Numbered from the stretch's first letter, positions 45,262 to 54,337 are shown. The stretch: DNA of 64,000 nucleotides from Myxococcales bacterium (GCA_903642325.1 CAHJWM010000009.1:62001-126000); one strand, 5' to 3'. Notes: generated by a model not told the origin, from the letters alone. A program made the numbers and translations.

Positions 45262-45768
45262 ATGAACCGTAGCTGGCTTTTGAAGGGGCACCGCGTGGCG
45301 GTCGCGGCCGGGTGTGGGCTCGTGGCCATGGTGCTGTTCCAGCTCCCCTCGCCGGCGAGCGCAGGCCCCTTGGGTGTCATCGAAGGGCAGACGTTGGACG
45401 TGGGCGCCGACAAGCTGGACGTCGACATCGAGAAGGGGACCGCCTCTCTCGAGGGTCACGTGCGGGCGACGCTCGCCGACATGCACGTGGACTGCGCGCG
45501 CATCGAGTTGAAGTACGACGAGGCACCGAAAGTACGCTGGGCCAAGGGTAGCGGGGGCGTCACGGCCAAGCTGAAGGGCATTGAGGCCACCGCCGCTCAG
45601 TTCGAGGTAGACGTTGCGCACCGAACGATCAAGCTCAGCGGGAGCGTGAAGCTGAGCCGCGGCCGCGGTTGGGTGACCGCCGACACAGCCGCCATTGACA
45701 TCAACACCCGCAAAGTTACGTTGGAAGACGTGAAGGGTTCGATCCCGGTTCAAGCACCCGAGCGCTGA
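45262..45768 (+). CDS. LptA/OstA-like periplasmic protein
   Basis: 168 aa. A signal peptide (VAVAAGCGLVAMVLFQLPSP followed by ASAG) is followed by an OstA-type beta fold with repeats such as LDVDIEKGTASLEGHVRATL and FEVDVAHRTIKLSGSVKLS. LptA carries lipopolysaccharide through the periplasm. The gene lies before rpoN, the common lptA-lptB-rpoN location, but lptB is not between them. The sequence is distant enough that another OstA-fold function is possible. Confidence 0.78.
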   Translation: MNRSWLLKGHRVAVAAGCGLVAMVLFQLPSPASAGPLGVIEGQTLDVGADKLDVDIEKGTASLEGHVRATLADMHVDCARIELKYDEAPKVRWAKGSGGVTAKLKGIEATAAQFEVDVAHRTIKLSGSVKLSRGRGWVTADTAAIDINTRKVTLEDVKGSIPVQAPER

Positions 45769-45787
45769 ACCGAATCTCCTCAACCGA

Positions 45788-45835
45788 GCCGAGTGGCAGG
45801 GCGTGTGCCAAGCCGAGTGGCGGCGCGTGTGCCAA
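45788..45835 (+). repeat. Tandem 24-bp repeat (two copies)
   Basis: Copies at 45788-45811 and 45812-45835 differ at two positions. Each contains GCCGAGTGGC and CGTGTGCCAA, which can pair as TGGC/GCCA within a copy. The repeat lies between the lptA-like gene and the rpoN promoter region; the function is unknown and could be a terminator or a simple duplication. Confidence 0.5.
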
Positions 45836-45868
45836 CGCCGGCGTTACCGCCAGACCTCCGCATTTCTG

Positions 45869-45885
45869 GGGCCCGCTTTTTGCTT
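45869..45885 (+). promoter_or_regulatory. Possible sigma-54 promoter upstream of rpoN
   Basis: GG at 45870-45871 and GC at 45882-45883 are separated by ten bases, and the downstream element TTTTTGCT fits the -12 consensus well; the upstream element GGGCCC fits weakly. Transcription would start near 45895, just before the leader hairpin. It would make rpoN autoregulated. This is pattern matching only. Confidence 0.3.
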
Positions 45886-45900
45886 TCAATGCTAGTCTCT

Positions 45901-45940
45901 CGTCCTACTTGGGTTTGTGGAGCCCAACTCTCGTAGGACG
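45901..45940 (+). promoter_or_regulatory. Leader hairpin covering the rpoN ribosome site
   Basis: CGTCCTAC (45901-45908) pairs with GTAGGACG (45933-45940), and TTGGG (45909-45913) with CCCAA (45923-45927), with a 9-base loop and a 5-base bulge on the 3' side. AGGA at 45935-45938, the only Shine-Dalgarno candidate for rpoN ATG 45943, lies inside the outer stem. The structure could reduce or regulate rpoN translation. Confidence 0.5.
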
Positions 45941-45942
45941 CC

Positions 45943-47439
45943 ATGGAAATCAAGCAGCAACTCCGCCTGTCGCAGCAGCTCGTGATGACGCCACAGCTGC
46001 AGCAGGCTATCCGCCTGCTCCAGCTTTCGCGCTTGGAGTTGGTCGACGAAGTTCGCAAGGAACTAGACAACAATCCTGTTCTCTCGGACGAAGAGCCTCT
46101 CGAGCGCACTCGGAACACGCCTGGTGAGGTGCGTACCGTCAGCGAGCACGGGGCCGGCGAAGAGCGTGAATACCCCCGTAACGAGGTGAAGGCGACCGAG
46201 AAGGTTACCCGTGAGGTAGACTGGGAAAAATTTCTAGAGAACCGAACGCAACAGCAGTCGCCGTCGGCCAGTGGTCGCAGCGGATTCGAGGATCTGCCGC
46301 CCATCGAGCAGAACCTGACCAAGCCCGGCAACATTCAAGATCATTTGCTTTGGCAGTTGCAGATGAGTGATTTCGCCGAGGACGAGCGGCGTTTTGCCGA
46401 GCTCGTCATCGGAAACCTAGACGAAAAGGGTTACCTCGATCTAGCCGGCATCGAGCGTCCGGACGGAACTCGAACGCCCGATCTCACCATCGAGGACTTG
46501 GCGGCCGAGGCCGAGCTCCACCCTGACGACGCGCCGCTCGTGCTGGAAATGATTCAGGCATTCGACCCGATTGGCGTCGCCGCGCGCGATTTGCGCGAGT
46601 GCCTGCTCATTCAAGCCCGCGTCGCCGGCTACGAGGACGGCGAGCCCGAGCTCGAGATTATCAAAAACCACATGCACCATCTGGAGAAGCACAACTACCA
46701 GGCGATCGTGCGTGAAATGAAGATCTCCCTCGAGGACGTGTACGAGGCCGCCAAGACGATCCAGGAATTCGAAAGCCGACCCGCGCGCAATTTCACCGAC
46801 ACCGACGATCGTACGATTGGCATTACGCCGGACGTGTACGTGATCAAGGACGCGGACGAGTTCGTCGTGCTCGATAACGATCGCGGCGTGCAACGCCTAT
46901 TCATCAACGAAGCGCTGACCAAGCGCCTGATGAAGGACCCGTCTGCAAAAGAATTCATCGGCGAGAAACTGCGCAATGCGCAGTGGTTGATTCGTGCCAT
47001 CGAGCAGCGTCGTAAGACGATCATTCGGGTTGCCGAGTGCATCGTAGAAAAGCAGCGCGATTTTTTCGAAAAGGGCGTGGCTTTTTTGAAGCCGATGATC
47101 TTGCGCGACGTTGCCGAGGCGGTGGGCATGCACGAATCAACGATTTCGCGCGTCACGACCAATAAGTACATGCACACCCCGCAGGGCTTGTTCGAGCTGA
47201 AATACTTCTTCAACTCCAGCATTCGCCGCGTGGCCAACGAAGACATCGCCAGCGAAAGCGTCAAGCAAGCCATCAAGACGCTCATCGATCAGGAAGACAA
47301 AGCGAATCCGGTCAGCGACCAGGCCATCGTCGAGATGCTGGAAAAAAACGAAGGCATCAAGATCGCGCGCCGTACCGTGGCGAAATATCGCGAGATGCTC
47401 GGTATCTTGGCGTCGTCCAAGCGCAAGCGCTTGTTCTGA
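45943..47439 (+). CDS. rpoN: RNA polymerase sigma-54 factor
   Basis: 498 aa. Region I is the Gln/Leu-rich start (QQLRLSQQLVMTPQLQQAIR, then LLQLSRLELVDE) that binds activators; an acidic linker follows; the core-binding domain spans about 100-310; the helix-turn-helix is DVAEAVGMHESTISRVTTNK; and the RpoN box is ARRTVAKYREML near the C-terminus, which contacts the -24 element. It should serve the FHA-type activator at 17.9 kb and others. It starts the classical rpoN-hpf-ptsN-hprK-rapZ-ptsH-ptsI gene order. Confidence 0.97.
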   Translation: MEIKQQLRLSQQLVMTPQLQQAIRLLQLSRLELVDEVRKELDNNPVLSDEEPLERTRNTPGEVRTVSEHGAGEEREYPRNEVKATEKVTREVDWEKFLENRTQQQSPSASGRSGFEDLPPIEQNLTKPGNIQDHLLWQLQMSDFAEDERRFAELVIGNLDEKGYLDLAGIERPDGTRTPDLTIEDLAAEAELHPDDAPLVLEMIQAFDPIGVAARDLRECLLIQARVAGYEDGEPELEIIKNHMHHLEKHNYQAIVREMKISLEDVYEAAKTIQEFESRPARNFTDTDDRTIGITPDVYVIKDADEFVVLDNDRGVQRLFINEALTKRLMKDPSAKEFIGEKLRNAQWLIRAIEQRRKTIIRVAECIVEKQRDFFEKGVAFLKPMILRDVAEAVGMHESTISRVTTNKYMHTPQGLFELKYFFNSSIRRVANEDIASESVKQAIKTLIDQEDKANPVSDQAIVEMLEKNEGIKIARRTVAKYREMLGILASSKRKRLF

Positions 47440-47605
47440 GCGCGCTCTTTCGCCGCTCGCGCTGGAGGCGGGCGAGCCGACCATGGCTAAAAACGGGTTG
47501 GCGTGGGCGGAGTTCCTGGAGAGCGCCTAAAAAACGTCAAGCTCGCGTATCTCTCCTCAATTCGGGTAAAGTAGCCGAAGGCGCGAACGAGCCGGCAGGA
47601 GAGCC

Positions 47606-48028
47606 ATGATCAGTACCACTTTTCGCCATGTACCCCCGAGTGATGCCCTCAAACGTTACTCCGAGGAGAAGATCACGAAGCTGCAAAAATTCCTGCGCCA
47701 ACCCATGACGGCAAAGGTCACCCTGTCTCTCGACCGCTTGAAGCAGGTGGCAGAGGTGCGGATCTCGAGCGGTGGGGAACACTTGGAAGCCAAAGAGGCG
47801 ACCAACGACATGTACGCATCGATCGATGTGGTGCTCGGCAAGCTCGAGCGGCAGATTCGCGCCAGCAAGGGCGCAGCGAAGGCCAAGGTTCGCGGCGGTG
47901 AGAGCGTACGCAAAGCGACGAGCACGCGCGTCCCCGATCTAGAGGCCGAAGCTTTGCCGCGCGCCAAGACCGCCGCCAAGGTCGTAAAAAAAACGGTTAG
48001 CAAGCGTACGGCGAAAGCCAAGCGCTGA
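47606..48028 (+). CDS. hpf: Ribosome hibernation promoting factor (HPF/RaiA family)
   Basis: 140 aa. Residues 1-95 are the HPF/RaiA fold: MISTTFRHVPPSDALKRYSE, EVRISSGGEHLEAKEATND, MYASIDVVLGKLERQIRASK. A basic, lysine-rich tail of 45 residues follows in place of the dimerisation domain of long HPFs. It binds the 30S decoding site in resting cells. GGAG lies eight bases before ATG 47606. Position after rpoN is typical in proteobacteria. Confidence 0.92.
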   Translation: MISTTFRHVPPSDALKRYSEEKITKLQKFLRQPMTAKVTLSLDRLKQVAEVRISSGGEHLEAKEATNDMYASIDVVLGKLERQIRASKGAAKAKVRGGESVRKATSTRVPDLEAEALPRAKTAAKVVKKTVSKRTAKAKR

Positions 48029-48047
48029 GCGCTTCACGGACGCAATC

Positions 48048-48518
48048 ATGCGACTCTGTGACATCCTCACAATTGACCGGATCCTGGTGGACGCGGACGG
48101 CGGGCGGATCCCGAATAAGGACGCGGCGCTCAAAACGCTGGCCGAGTTACTTTCCCCCGCCGTCGGCGTGCCGCAACCCGAAGTCGAGGACTTGCTTCTA
48201 GAGCGGGAGCGGCTGCAAAGCACGGGTATTGGTGACGGCGTGGCGATCCCCCACACCGCGCTCGACCATGCCGAACAACAGGCGGCCGCCTTGATCTTGT
48301 GTCCACGGGGCGTCGATTTCGAAGCTATCGACGGCAAGCGGGTGAACATCGTCTTCGGCGTGGTCGGTCCCAAGCGCGCGACCGGCGAGCACTTGCGCAC
48401 GCTGGCGCGGATTTCGCGGCTGCTACGCGACGACGCAACGCGCGCGCGGTTGGTTTCGGCGACCAGTCGCGAAGAAGTGTACGGGCTAATCGCCGCCCAC
48501 GACGCGAGCGAGAAGTAG
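48048..48518 (+). CDS. ptsN: PTS IIA-like nitrogen-regulatory protein (EIIA-Ntr)
   Basis: 156 aa, EIIA-Ntr/mannitol-type domain. The phosphorylated histidine lies in GIGDGVAIPHTAL; VDFEAIDGKRVNIVFGVVGP and HLRTLARISRLLRDD are typical neighbours. It receives phosphate from HPr and regulates other proteins. It lies 19 bases after hpf and three before hprK. Confidence 0.94.
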   Translation: MRLCDILTIDRILVDADGGRIPNKDAALKTLAELLSPAVGVPQPEVEDLLLERERLQSTGIGDGVAIPHTALDHAEQQAAALILCPRGVDFEAIDGKRVNIVFGVVGPKRATGEHLRTLARISRLLRDDATRARLVSATSREEVYGLIAAHDASEK

Positions 48519-48520
48519 AG

Positions 48521-49585
48521 GTGTACTCGGAGCCCCCGTCTCAGTTGGCGCACGGGGTGACGGTCCGAGCCCTGCTCGATGATCCGGCGCTCGGGCTAAA
48601 CGTGCGTCTGGTGGGCGGAGCGGCGGGTCTGAGTCGCGAGATTCGCCACCCACGAATCCAAAAGTCCGGCCTGGCATTGGCGGGGCACGTACATGGGGTC
48701 GTGCCGAGCCGCGTTCAGGTGCTGGGCGAGACCGAGCTCAGCTACACCGAATCGCTTTCGCCGGAACAACAGGTGCGTGCGGCGGAGGTGTTTTTCTCGC
48801 TCGGCGTGTGTTGCGTGATGGTCACGCGCGGGGTCGATCCTCCGCGAGCGTTCTGCGAAGCGGCGGAACGCACTGCAACGCCGCTAGTGGTGTGCGCGGA
48901 GCGCTCGTCCGCGGTGATCACTGCCCTACACACCTTGCTCGACGAGCAACTCGCGCCGCGTTCGCGCATCCACGGCGTGCTCGTGGATGTGTTCGAGGTC
49001 GGGGTGCTACTGCTCGGCAAGAGCGGCATTGGCAAGAGCGAATGCGCGTTGGAGCTCGTCATGCGTGGGCATCGCCTCGTTGCCGACGATGTCATTGAGT
49101 GCGATTTCCGACCGCCGAGCATGGTCTTTGGCCAGCCTGCGGCGCTTTTACGTCACCATATCGAGGTGCGCGGCCTCGGAATTTTGAATATCAAGGACCT
49201 GTTCGGCGTGACGGCGATCCGCGAGCGCAAGCGCTTGGATCTGATCGTCGAGTTGCAGCTGTGGCACGCCGATGCCCCGTACGACCGCATCGGCCTGGAG
49301 GACCGGCACCGCGATCTCTTGGGCGTGCCGATTCGAGAGGTGGTCTTGCCCGTCAGGCCGGGCCGCAACATGAGCTCCATCATCGAGATCGCGGCGCGCA
49401 ACGAGCTCTTGCGGCAGGCCGGTCATCATCCAGCTCGCGAATTCGTGGAGCGCATCGAGAAGGGCCTTTTACGTCCTGAAGAGCCCGAGGAGCGCATGCA
49501 CCGCACGCCGAGCGGCTCATTTCGCTTTTTGTCTGCGAACGAAAGCTCTGCGCCACCGCCGGTCATCAACCCGGAGCGCAGATGA
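48521..49585 (+). CDS. hprK: HPr kinase/phosphorylase
   Basis: 354 aa from GTG 48521, with GAAGTAGAG directly upstream; an open extension back to 48299 lies over ptsN and is rejected. The N-terminal domain covers about 1-140. The C-terminal kinase domain has Walker A LLLGKSGIGKSECALEL, the catalytic VADDVIE and the HprK signature EVRGLGILNIKDLFG. It phosphorylates HPr on a serine and can reverse this. It overlaps rapZ by ATGA. The C-terminal tail is extended by about 35 residues with low-complexity sequence. Confidence 0.95.
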   Translation: MYSEPPSQLAHGVTVRALLDDPALGLNVRLVGGAAGLSREIRHPRIQKSGLALAGHVHGVVPSRVQVLGETELSYTESLSPEQQVRAAEVFFSLGVCCVMVTRGVDPPRAFCEAAERTATPLVVCAERSSAVITALHTLLDEQLAPRSRIHGVLVDVFEVGVLLLGKSGIGKSECALELVMRGHRLVADDVIECDFRPPSMVFGQPAALLRHHIEVRGLGILNIKDLFGVTAIRERKRLDLIVELQLWHADAPYDRIGLEDRHRDLLGVPIREVVLPVRPGRNMSSIIEIAARNELLRQAGHHPAREFVERIEKGLLRPEEPEERMHRTPSGSFRFLSANESSAPPPVINPERR

Positions 49586-50559
49586 CGGAGCCATTGCGAA
49601 CGCTGGTCGTGGTGGTCACTGGCGTGAGCGGCGCTGGCAAGTCCACTGCGGTGCACGCATTGGAAGATTTGGGCTTCTTCTGCGTCGACAATCTGCCGAC
49701 GCCGGTGATGAAAAATACGCTTGAGGCCTTCGCGGCGGTGGGGGTGCGGCGCATCGCGCTCGGCATCGATGTCCGGGTGCGAAGCTTCTTGGACGACGCT
49801 GCTGCGGCGCTAGAATCGCTCGGCGTACCCGGTAAACGTGAGCTGTCCGTCGTGTTCCTGGACGCTTCGGACGAGGCTCTCTTGCGTCGTTTTTCGAGCA
49901 CGCGCCGGCCACACCCTTTGAGCACCACGCTCGAGCCGGGTGGCGAACAGGCGGCCTTAGCCGTGCTGGATGGAATTCGGATCGAGCGCGAGCGGCTGAC
50001 TTCGCTTCGTGCGCGCGCCACACTCGTGATCGATACGACGCGCCTGAGCGTGCACGAGCTGAGGAGGCAAGTGAGCGCGCACTTTGGCCCGGGCGCCGAG
50101 AGCTCGCCGCGCCTTCATACGCGCTTCGTGTCATTTGGTTTCAAGTTCGGCACGCCGGTAGACGCGGACTTACTATTCGATGTTCGGTTCCTCGATAACC
50201 CGCACTTCGTACCTGAGTTACGCGATTTGCCCGGTACAACGCCAGCCGTGAAGCAATTCGTGTTGGCGCAGCCCGATAGTCACGAGTTTCTGGAGCGCGT
50301 CGCCTCTTTGCTCGAATTTTGTCTGCCGCGTTTCGAACGCGAGGGTAAAAGTTACCTTACCGTAGCCGTGGGGTGCACCGGCGGCAGGCATCGTTCGGTG
50401 GTGATGACGGACGAGCTTGGAGCGATGCTGCGTAAGCGGGTCGGCGTCGCGATCGACGTCGTCCACCGCGACGTCGACCGCGTTCGAATGAGTGGCCCCG
50501 GCGCCGATCCGGATCACGCAAGCCCACAACCCAAAGCGGGTGGAGTGAAGAGGCGATGA
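49582..50559 (+). CDS. rapZ: RapZ-family nucleotide-binding protein
   Basis: 325 aa; overlaps hprK by four bases. Walker A is VTGVSGAGKSTAV, followed by LGFFCVDNLPTPV; the C-terminal domain has LFDVRFLDNPHFVPELRDL and GCTGGRHRSVVM. RapZ is an RNase adaptor for small-RNA control of GlmS in enterobacteria, but its role in this lineage is unclear. The C-terminus (about 25 residues) is variable and polar. Its stop overlaps the ptsH start. Confidence 0.94.
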   Translation: MTEPLRTLVVVVTGVSGAGKSTAVHALEDLGFFCVDNLPTPVMKNTLEAFAAVGVRRIALGIDVRVRSFLDDAAAALESLGVPGKRELSVVFLDASDEALLRRFSSTRRPHPLSTTLEPGGEQAALAVLDGIRIERERLTSLRARATLVIDTTRLSVHELRRQVSAHFGPGAESSPRLHTRFVSFGFKFGTPVDADLLFDVRFLDNPHFVPELRDLPGTTPAVKQFVLAQPDSHEFLERVASLLEFCLPRFEREGKSYLTVAVGCTGGRHRSVVMTDELGAMLRKRVGVAIDVVHRDVDRVRMSGPGADPDHASPQPKAGGVKRR

Positions 50560-50831
50560 ACAGTTCGCGTGGCACCTTCGAAGTCAAAAACAAGCTCGGG
50601 CTACACGCCCGGGCTGCGACCAAGCTCGTTCAGCTCGCCTCCAAGTTTCCTTGCGACATCTTGGTCAGTCGCGCCGGGCAGGCCGCGAACGCAAAAAGCG
50701 TCATGGGCGTCTTGCTGTTGTGTGGGTCGAAGGGAACGAAGCTCGACATCGAAGCCACCGGCGACAGCGCCGCAGAAGCCGTCGTCAGTCTCGGTGAGCT
50801 GATCGACAACCGCTTCGGAGAAGACGAATAG
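50556..50831 (+). CDS. ptsH: Phosphocarrier protein HPr
   Basis: 91 aa. The active histidine lies in KLGLHARAATK and the regulatory serine in NAKSVMGVL, so both EI-dependent His and HprK-dependent Ser phosphorylation are possible. The overlap with rapZ is ATGA and ptsI follows after three bases. In the absence of sugar permease genes this HPr probably serves the regulatory PTS. Confidence 0.95.
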   Translation: MNSSRGTFEVKNKLGLHARAATKLVQLASKFPCDILVSRAGQAANAKSVMGVLLLCGSKGTKLDIEATGDSAAEAVVSLGELIDNRFGEDE

Positions 50832-50834
50832 CGA

Positions 50835-52610
50835 ATGAGAGGAGACGGCGCACACCAGGTCGGCACGGCGCAGGTGCTCGATGGCATACCGGGTTCGGCC
50901 GGGTATGCCGTCGGCCACGCGCTGATCGTTGACACGCGGCGCTCGGGGGTGGTGCGCCGACACGTCACGACTGATTCCATTGCCGCGGAGCTGGCCCATT
51001 TCGACGACGCCGTGGCGCGCGCCGGGAACGAGCTGCGTGTGGTGTTGGCGGCCAAACAGGGCCAGGCGAGCCGGGCCGAAACCTCGATTTTAGAGGCCTA
51101 TGTCCTGATGGTCGAGGACGAGACCTTGCGCGCGGCCGTGGAGCACAAAATACAAAGCGCTGGGGTGTGTGCAGAGTGGGCGTTGGATCTCGCTGTGGCG
51201 GAAATGGCCGCGCAGCTACGTCAAAGCGGTGATCCCTATCTTGCCGAGCGTAGTCATGACTTCGAGTTCGTGGAAGATAGGTTGCTGCGCACCATGGCCG
51301 GCAAGCAGGGCGCCATCGTCCTGCCAAAGGACGGCGCGCCGGCCGTGCTCGTCGCACACGATTTATCACCGGCCGAGACGGCAGGGCTCAGCCGAGAGCG
51401 CGTGCTCGCGATCGTCACGGAGGTCGGCACCCGCACTAGCCACACGGCTATTTTGGCTCGCGCACTGGAGATCCCAGCCGTAGTCGGTGTGCCGAACTTG
51501 CTCGCGCGCGTGGGCAGTGGGGATCTGATCGTCGTCGACGGCGTACACGGCCGCGTGGCGATTACCCCGAGCGCCGAATTCATCGCCGACACCCACGCGC
51601 GCGCCGGGCGCTTCAGCGATGTGGCCCGCAACCGGCGCGAAGCACGCGATCGCCCGATTCAAACACGCTGCGGTCAAACCGTCGAATTGCGCGCAAACAT
51701 CGAGCTACCCTCCGAGGCGGAGGTCGCGCTCGAGCAAGGCGCGCGCGGCGTCGGCTTGTATCGCACCGAGTTTCTGTATTTGGACCGAAGTGAGCCGCCG
51801 AGCGAAGACGAGCAGTACGAGACCTATCGTCGCGTCGTCGAAGTGTTGGCGCCGCTGCCGGTCACATTGCGCACGTTCGACATCGGAGGCGATAAGTTTT
51901 CCTCCGTTTTTCAAGTGCCAGCAGAAATGAATCCGGCGCTTGGACTGCGCGCCGTTCGGCTTGGTCTCGCCCGTCAACCCATCTTTCTCACCCAGCTGCG
52001 CGCGATGGTGCGCGCTTCGGCTCACGGTCGGATGCGCATCATGGTGCCCATGATCTCCTCCCTCGGCGAGTGGCGTGAGGTCAAGCGGTTGTACGAGCAG
52101 GCGCGGCGCGAGGTCGAAAGTGCGGGTCATGCGCAGAGCCCCCAAATCCCACTCGGAATGATGGTCGAGGTGCCGTCCGCGGCGGTGATGGCCGAAGAGT
52201 TCGCGGCCGAGACCGAGTTCATGAGCATCGGCACGAACGACCTCGTGCAATACACACTTGCAGTGGATCGCTCGAGCCCAGAGCTCGCTTACTTGGCATC
52301 GTTCCTCGACCCAGCCATTCTACGGCTCGTACGCATGGTGATTCGCGCTGGCAAGAAGTGCGCGCGCCCCGTGCTGGTGTGTGGAGCAATGGCGAGCGAT
52401 CCGCTGGCCGCCATCTTGTTGGTCGGTATGGGGCTGCGCGAGCTCAGCATGGAGTCCTCGGCCATCCCGGAAATTCGTGAGGCCATAGGCAACATCACGG
52501 TAGCCGAGGCCGAAGCCGCCGCGGAGGCCGCGTTCGCCGCCGAAACCGCCAAAGACATCGAGCACCTGCTGGCCGAGCGCTTCGGTGAGCGCCTGGACAT
52601 CGGCGAGTAA
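50835..52610 (+). CDS. ptsI: PTS enzyme I (PEP-protein phosphotransferase)
   Basis: 591 aa. The phospho-histidine motif is GTRTSHTAILARALEIPAVV; the PEP-binding domain has GVGLYRTEFLYLDR, LRTFDIGGDK and SIGTNDLVQYTLAVDR. The cysteine motif is CGAMASD in place of CGEMAGD, losing the usual Glu. It transfers phosphate from PEP to HPr. A good ribosome-like GAGAGGAG sequence lies just downstream of ATG 50835, so the true start is slightly uncertain. Confidence 0.94.
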   Translation: MRGDGAHQVGTAQVLDGIPGSAGYAVGHALIVDTRRSGVVRRHVTTDSIAAELAHFDDAVARAGNELRVVLAAKQGQASRAETSILEAYVLMVEDETLRAAVEHKIQSAGVCAEWALDLAVAEMAAQLRQSGDPYLAERSHDFEFVEDRLLRTMAGKQGAIVLPKDGAPAVLVAHDLSPAETAGLSRERVLAIVTEVGTRTSHTAILARALEIPAVVGVPNLLARVGSGDLIVVDGVHGRVAITPSAEFIADTHARAGRFSDVARNRREARDRPIQTRCGQTVELRANIELPSEAEVALEQGARGVGLYRTEFLYLDRSEPPSEDEQYETYRRVVEVLAPLPVTLRTFDIGGDKFSSVFQVPAEMNPALGLRAVRLGLARQPIFLTQLRAMVRASAHGRMRIMVPMISSLGEWREVKRLYEQARREVESAGHAQSPQIPLGMMVEVPSAAVMAEEFAAETEFMSIGTNDLVQYTLAVDRSSPELAYLASFLDPAILRLVRMVIRAGKKCARPVLVCGAMASDPLAAILLVGMGLRELSMESSAIPEIREAIGNITVAEAEAAAEAAFAAETAKDIEHLLAERFGERLDIGE

Positions 52611-52642
52611 ACTGGCGCTCAGCACGACCGATACGGTCCCCG

Positions 52643-54337
52643 ATGGTCCGGGGAAAGCGTGGTTTTTTTGGGGTCGCCGCTCTGCTGCTCGCGTGCGGCG
52701 CGAAGCACGAAGTGGGGCAGCGCTGGTCGGGGCCCGCCACTTTGGTTCTGATTCATACGGCCGACCTTCACTCCCATTTATTTCCCGAGCCGCTGCTGAT
52801 TGGCGCGACTGACGCGCGCCGCGGGCTCGGCCGGGCCGGCGCAGTCGAGACCGTCGGCGGCTTCGCACGCATTGCCACACTGATCGACGGCATTCGCCGC
52901 AGCAGCGCGCGCACGCTGTATTTGGATAGCGGCGATCTGATCGAGGGCACAGATGCTTTTACCGAGTTCAAGGGTGAGCCCGAGATGCGGGCGCTGAGCG
53001 CGCTCGAGCCCGGCGCCACAGCGCTCGGCAATCACGACCTCGGTCCCGGAGTCGATGAATACTTGGAGAAACATCGACAGTACGCCCATTTTCCAGTGTT
53101 GGCGGCGAACTACGCCGCACCCGCCGCCGGGCTCGGTAGCGCGCTCGAAGCCTTCCTCGTGCTGAATTCAGGAGGGCTGAGGGCCGGTGTCATCGGAGTC
53201 GGCAACCCGTCCAGCCCGGGGGAGCTGAGCTCGCCTGATAATCCTTACGGTATCTCACTCACCCCGTTGAGCGAGGCCGTCCAGGGCGCGATCGACAGTC
53301 TACGTCCCCACGCGGACCTGATCGTGGCCATCACGCATCTCGGGCTCAAGGGAGACGAAGAAATGATCCGGAGCACGAGCGGCCTGGACGTGGTGCTCGG
53401 CGGACATCAACACCTGACGATCGACAGCGCCCTCGAACGCTTCGATTGCGGACCATCCATTCGAGCGCAGCGCGGCTGTCATGAACGTCGAGTGATCTTG
53501 GTCCACTCCGGGGCATTCGGACGGTACCTCGGCCGTGTGGATCTCACACTCGAGCCCGCGGCTGCCGTCAGCGACGACGAGCCAGTGGCGGACGACGGGC
53601 TCGAGGTCGTCAGCGCAACCCATTCGCTGCTGCCGGTGTCACAGAACGTATCGGAGCAGCCAGCCCTCGCCGCATTGCTCGAGCCGTATCGCGCTCGGCT
53701 CTCCGCTGGCGGATACGACCGACCGTCCGCATATGCGCTCGGCCCCATCACGCGCTCCGTGGCGAGCGGCGGTGACTCGCCCCTTGGCGACTTGATCGCT
53801 GACGCCATCTTGGCGCACCAAGAAAGCGACGTGGTGCTGCTCAACACCACCGGTATCCGAGCTGATCTCCCGCCGGGCACGCTGACGAAGGCCGCTTTCG
53901 TGGCCGTCTTACCGTTCTCTGACACCCTGACACTATTGCGCGTGAGCGGGGCTCAGTTGCATGCGCTGTTCGACAAGCAGGTGGCGCTTGCCGCGGGCCA
54001 CGGTTGCCAGTGCCCGTTCCAGGGCGCCGGCTTCAGGCTCGAAATAAAATGCAGCAAAGGCGCCTCTAGCCACATCGTGCGGCTCGAGATTGGCGGCAAG
54101 CCCGTGGACCCCGCGCAAGGTTATTCACTCGTCACCACCGATTACTTCGCGGACAACGGCTCCGGCTTCGAGCTTGCCGCTCGCCCGCCAACCAGGAGCT
54201 CGCTAGATGCCGACCCGCTGGACGTCCTGCTCCGGTCAGTCGAGCAGCTGCCCGTTTGTGGGCCGGCAGGCTTGCCCTGCCTCGACCCAAGGCGGTTGCA
54301 GGATGGCCGGATCGACGTGCGGGGCAGCGTACCCTAG
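52643..54337 (+). CDS. 5'-nucleotidase/metallophosphatase lipoprotein (UshA-like)
   Basis: 564 aa. The N-terminus MVRGKRGFFGVAALLLACGA is a lipoprotein signal (LLLAC). The metallophosphatase domain has IHTADLHSHLFPE, LYLDSGDLIEGT, LGNHDLGPG, ITHLGLKGDEE and LGGHQHL. The C-terminal 5'-nucleotidase domain includes GDSPLGDLIADAI and FSDTLTLLRVSGAQLHALFD. It would dephosphorylate extracellular or periplasmic nucleotides. It lies 32 bases after ptsI on the same strand. Confidence 0.9.
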   Translation: MVRGKRGFFGVAALLLACGAKHEVGQRWSGPATLVLIHTADLHSHLFPEPLLIGATDARRGLGRAGAVETVGGFARIATLIDGIRRSSARTLYLDSGDLIEGTDAFTEFKGEPEMRALSALEPGATALGNHDLGPGVDEYLEKHRQYAHFPVLAANYAAPAAGLGSALEAFLVLNSGGLRAGVIGVGNPSSPGELSSPDNPYGISLTPLSEAVQGAIDSLRPHADLIVAITHLGLKGDEEMIRSTSGLDVVLGGHQHLTIDSALERFDCGPSIRAQRGCHERRVILVHSGAFGRYLGRVDLTLEPAAAVSDDEPVADDGLEVVSATHSLLPVSQNVSEQPALAALLEPYRARLSAGGYDRPSAYALGPITRSVASGGDSPLGDLIADAILAHQESDVVLLNTTGIRADLPPGTLTKAAFVAVLPFSDTLTLLRVSGAQLHALFDKQVALAAGHGCQCPFQGAGFRLEIKCSKGASSHIVRLEIGGKPVDPAQGYSLVTTDYFADNGSGFELAARPPTRSSLDADPLDVLLRSVEQLPVCGPAGLPCLDPRRLQDGRIDVRGSVP

